DNA from: Callipepla californica brunnescens
Taxonomy: Eukaryota > Chordata > Aves > Galliformes > Odontophoridae
Direction of reading: 5' to 3'
DNA length: 64,000 nucleotides
Assembly (NCBI GenBank): GCA_023055505.1
Contig: JALIRH010000026.1
Span: forward strand, 8,943,591-9,007,590
Shown: positions 61,611 through 64,000 of the stretch, piece after piece
Layout: each line of letters begins with the position of its first letter
Numbering within the stretch: position 1 is the stretch's first letter
Program-made: the position numbers and the translations under genes
Notes under the pieces: generated by a model
The model's database searches: none
The model's input: only the letters and a program-made list of their open reading frames with translations
Told to the model about the DNA's origin: nothing

Positions 61611-64000
61611 TTTCACATCTCAACGTGAGACCATAAAGACCTCCTTTTAAATGAGTAGTGCCTGTTGTGACTTGGCTGTAGGCTGGTTATGTCAGAGGAA
61701 ATGTAGACATGTAATTTCATACTCTTTGATGGTCCTTAGAAAGCTTTTGGAAATTGATACCTTGTTTTTTAAGATGAGGTTGTGTAATCCTCTTAAGTCC
61801 ATTAGTTCTTATTTATTACTCCCAGGTAGGACATAAGTATTTTTAAAAGTCAAAATGAGTATCTCACCTGTACGACAATTCGAAGCGTGACTGAAATGGC
61901 TGCAGGTTTACAGCTGTAAAACAGAGCGAATGAAATATCTCTGTCACAGGCTTTGTCTTTGCGTTTCCACAATTCAAAATGAAGTGACCCCTCATTACTG
62001 TAACTTAATAACCAAGGTATTACCAGTTACAGAAATGGAACTGAAATTGTTCTGCTCAAAAACTTTAGGTCATAATGATGTTTAATTAGCTTTGCTGTAT
62101 GTGGAAATGAAGTTAATAACAGCTAAAGATTGGAAGATAAAATGACACTAATACAGTTAGGCCAAGATTTCAGGATGCTTTTTTTTGTAAGTTAGAATAA
62201 TAATGATCTTTTTATTCTTCCACCTCTACTTTTTCTAAGTTAGTTCCATCGCCAGTGTCTGGTCACAAAATTGAACTATCATTTGAAGGTCCTGGTGCTA
62301 CAATTTGAATATATAGATTAAATGACTCTTCAATTAATTTTCTGCTTGTTTTACAGTATCTGAGATTTGGCCCATGCTGAATTATCAATAAAGAGTGAAA
62401 TTATAATTGCTTTCTATGTACATATTTGCTTTTCTGATATTTATAAGTAGAGAGATTTGTAGTTTACAGTACCGATACAAATAGAAAAGCATGTAGAAAT
62501 GACATGAAATATGATTGGGTTGTAACAGAAAAAATGGTTATTAGAAAACTTCTCATGCTTATAAGTGCACGAAAATTATCAGAAAGTTCACACCAGCTTC
62601 CATGTGGCTTTTACCTAAGTATTATTGGTTATTAAAATCGTTGAGGTTTTTTTCTGTGTTCTAACATAGCACTGTTAATTTTTCAGCGTAGATAAATCCC
62701 GTGTGTGTGCCATCACAGCAGCAACAGAATTATGCTTTTTATTTCCCTTGAAAAGGAACTGAAACTTACTGAATACCATGTGCAACATCTGCAGTTTTTG
62801 CCAGACAACTATTTTGATAGCTGACAACGTTATCATAGTCATTGGCCCATCTCGTTCACAGTGATGAGGAAATGGGTGTGAGGAGTTGTGCCTACGAACT
62901 GAATCGAGACATCTCACTGATGCGTTCTTCCATATTTAAACTGTCCAGGTTGATTCCTGTGTGGTTTGGGAGGAGAAATACGTATTCCAGAAAGGATAAG
63001 GAGTTCTTTTTAGTGAGTAAGAGATTTGCCACAGCTCAGCAATTTGCCGGAGAGTTTGTTGATGCCCTTTGTCTCTTTTTTCTACTACTGTGTAATTCCA
63101 GGTAAAGAAAAGCAGCATTTCAACTTCCTGGACAAACACCTCCACCCCAGCCCCCAGTATTATTTCTGAAACATTGTGTGTGTGAACAAATCAAAAGGAT
63201 AATGCGAATATTATGATATTTTCCTGAGGCTGAAATGTAAGAGAATTCAAAATGCAGTGTACCTTCTGAGACGAGTAGCGCTAATGCTGCTCTATGACGG
63301 AAGAGTTCCTGAATCTATCTGAATATAGCTAACAATTTGATTTCTTTGTCAATGTGATAATCTATTCAGTCTCTTTTACAGTTAATTACCTCTGAATTGC
63401 TTGTATTATATTAGGGTATTCCCCGAAAAAGATACGCTAATGGATGAGAATGAGAGAGGCTCTCAGATTGGTCTGTGTAGCTTGGTAATGTAGTCGTTTT
63501 TCTTACCTGCCTGGCACAAATGCAGTCTGATACACTTTTCACGGGATCATTTTTTCTTTTTATCTCATCACCTTCTAAGTAAAACGTAATGGATTTGATC
63601 CCAGTCAAATTTCCACCTGTGTATCTTCACTGCCAAGGCCCTTTGGTGGAAGACCAATGATTGCCATACTCATTGACATTAAAATATTCTGATGAAAAGT
63701 GAGAGCAGAACAATCAACAAATACGTAAGGAGGAGTAAAGACTCAAAAGCCTTTTACATACACTGTGTTCTCAATGCAAAAACAATGCTTTTGCCTCCTT
63801 TTTTTCCTTCATTTAGTACAAAGAGGAATAAGTAATTCCCTTGCTTGTAGAGTTGTTTTTGTTCATCGAGTAAAATTGATGGCTTGAAACTTTTATGGAA
63901 CTAGTACTTCTGAGAGTTTCATTTTTCATTTCACCCTTTTCTATTATCTCAAATAATGTACTTTTTTGTTGCCACATTTGACTTTGTTTATTGTTCAGTC
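61611..64000. other. non-coding, no gene recognised
   Basis: AT-rich with short ORFs only. No repeat or RNA gene was recognised up to the window end. Confidence 0.5.

Noticed and set aside
1..64000. CRISPR arrays, bacterial operons, tRNA and rRNA genes
   Set aside because: No regularly spaced direct repeats with unique spacers, no cloverleaf-like tRNA boxes and no rRNA-like conserved blocks were seen; the sequence is vertebrate nuclear DNA.

Overview
This window reads as vertebrate, almost certainly avian, nuclear DNA. It is AT-rich, repeat-poor and has no operon-like ORF organisation. It carries three relics of CR1 LINEs, the characteristic bird/reptile retrotransposon: part of the ORF2 reverse transcriptase near 26.4 kb and two 3' tails near 31.0 and 54.7 kb. 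It also carries one 3' half of an env-less class III (ERV-L-type) endogenous retrovirus, a solo LTR of the same LTR family, and a fragment resembling the R region of alpharetrovirus-type (ALV/EAV-like) LTRs. That last fragment points to a galliform bird, but only as an inference.

Layout: 0-38 kb is mostly unassigned, presumably intronic or intergenic DNA with microsatellites, homopolymer tracts (G16-TT-G7 near 7.2 kb, C20-A11 near 30.2 kb), a 33-bp duplication at 19.8 kb, CR1 relics, and a few minus-strand stretches that look coding but cannot be assigned. 38.4-38.7 kb holds the alpharetrovirus-like LTR fragment. 40.4-45.7 kb is the degraded ERV-L element in plus orientation: a hydrophobic ORF, a gag-like region with a 21-bp tandem array encoding coiled-coil heptads, capsid-like remnants, protease, reverse transcriptase and integrase. 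It ends in a polypurine tract and a 531-bp 3' LTR. No env, RNase H domain or 5' LTR is visible. 45.7-56.3 kb is again mainly non-coding, with one convincing minus-strand coding-like segment ending in a stop at about 48.0 kb and a T52 tract at 55.1 kb. 56.36-56.93 kb is the solo LTR with a perfect 5-bp target-site duplication. 57-64 kb is non-coding and contains stretches that look like conserved regulatory DNA.

No complete functional protein-coding gene, tRNA, rRNA, CRISPR array or recognised miRNA could be supported. The strongest biological signals are the retroelements: the heptad-repeat gag, the loss of RNase H, the altered integrase active site, and a much more CpG-preserved solo LTR of the same family. 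Promoter and enhancer calls rest on motif clustering alone and are given low confidence.
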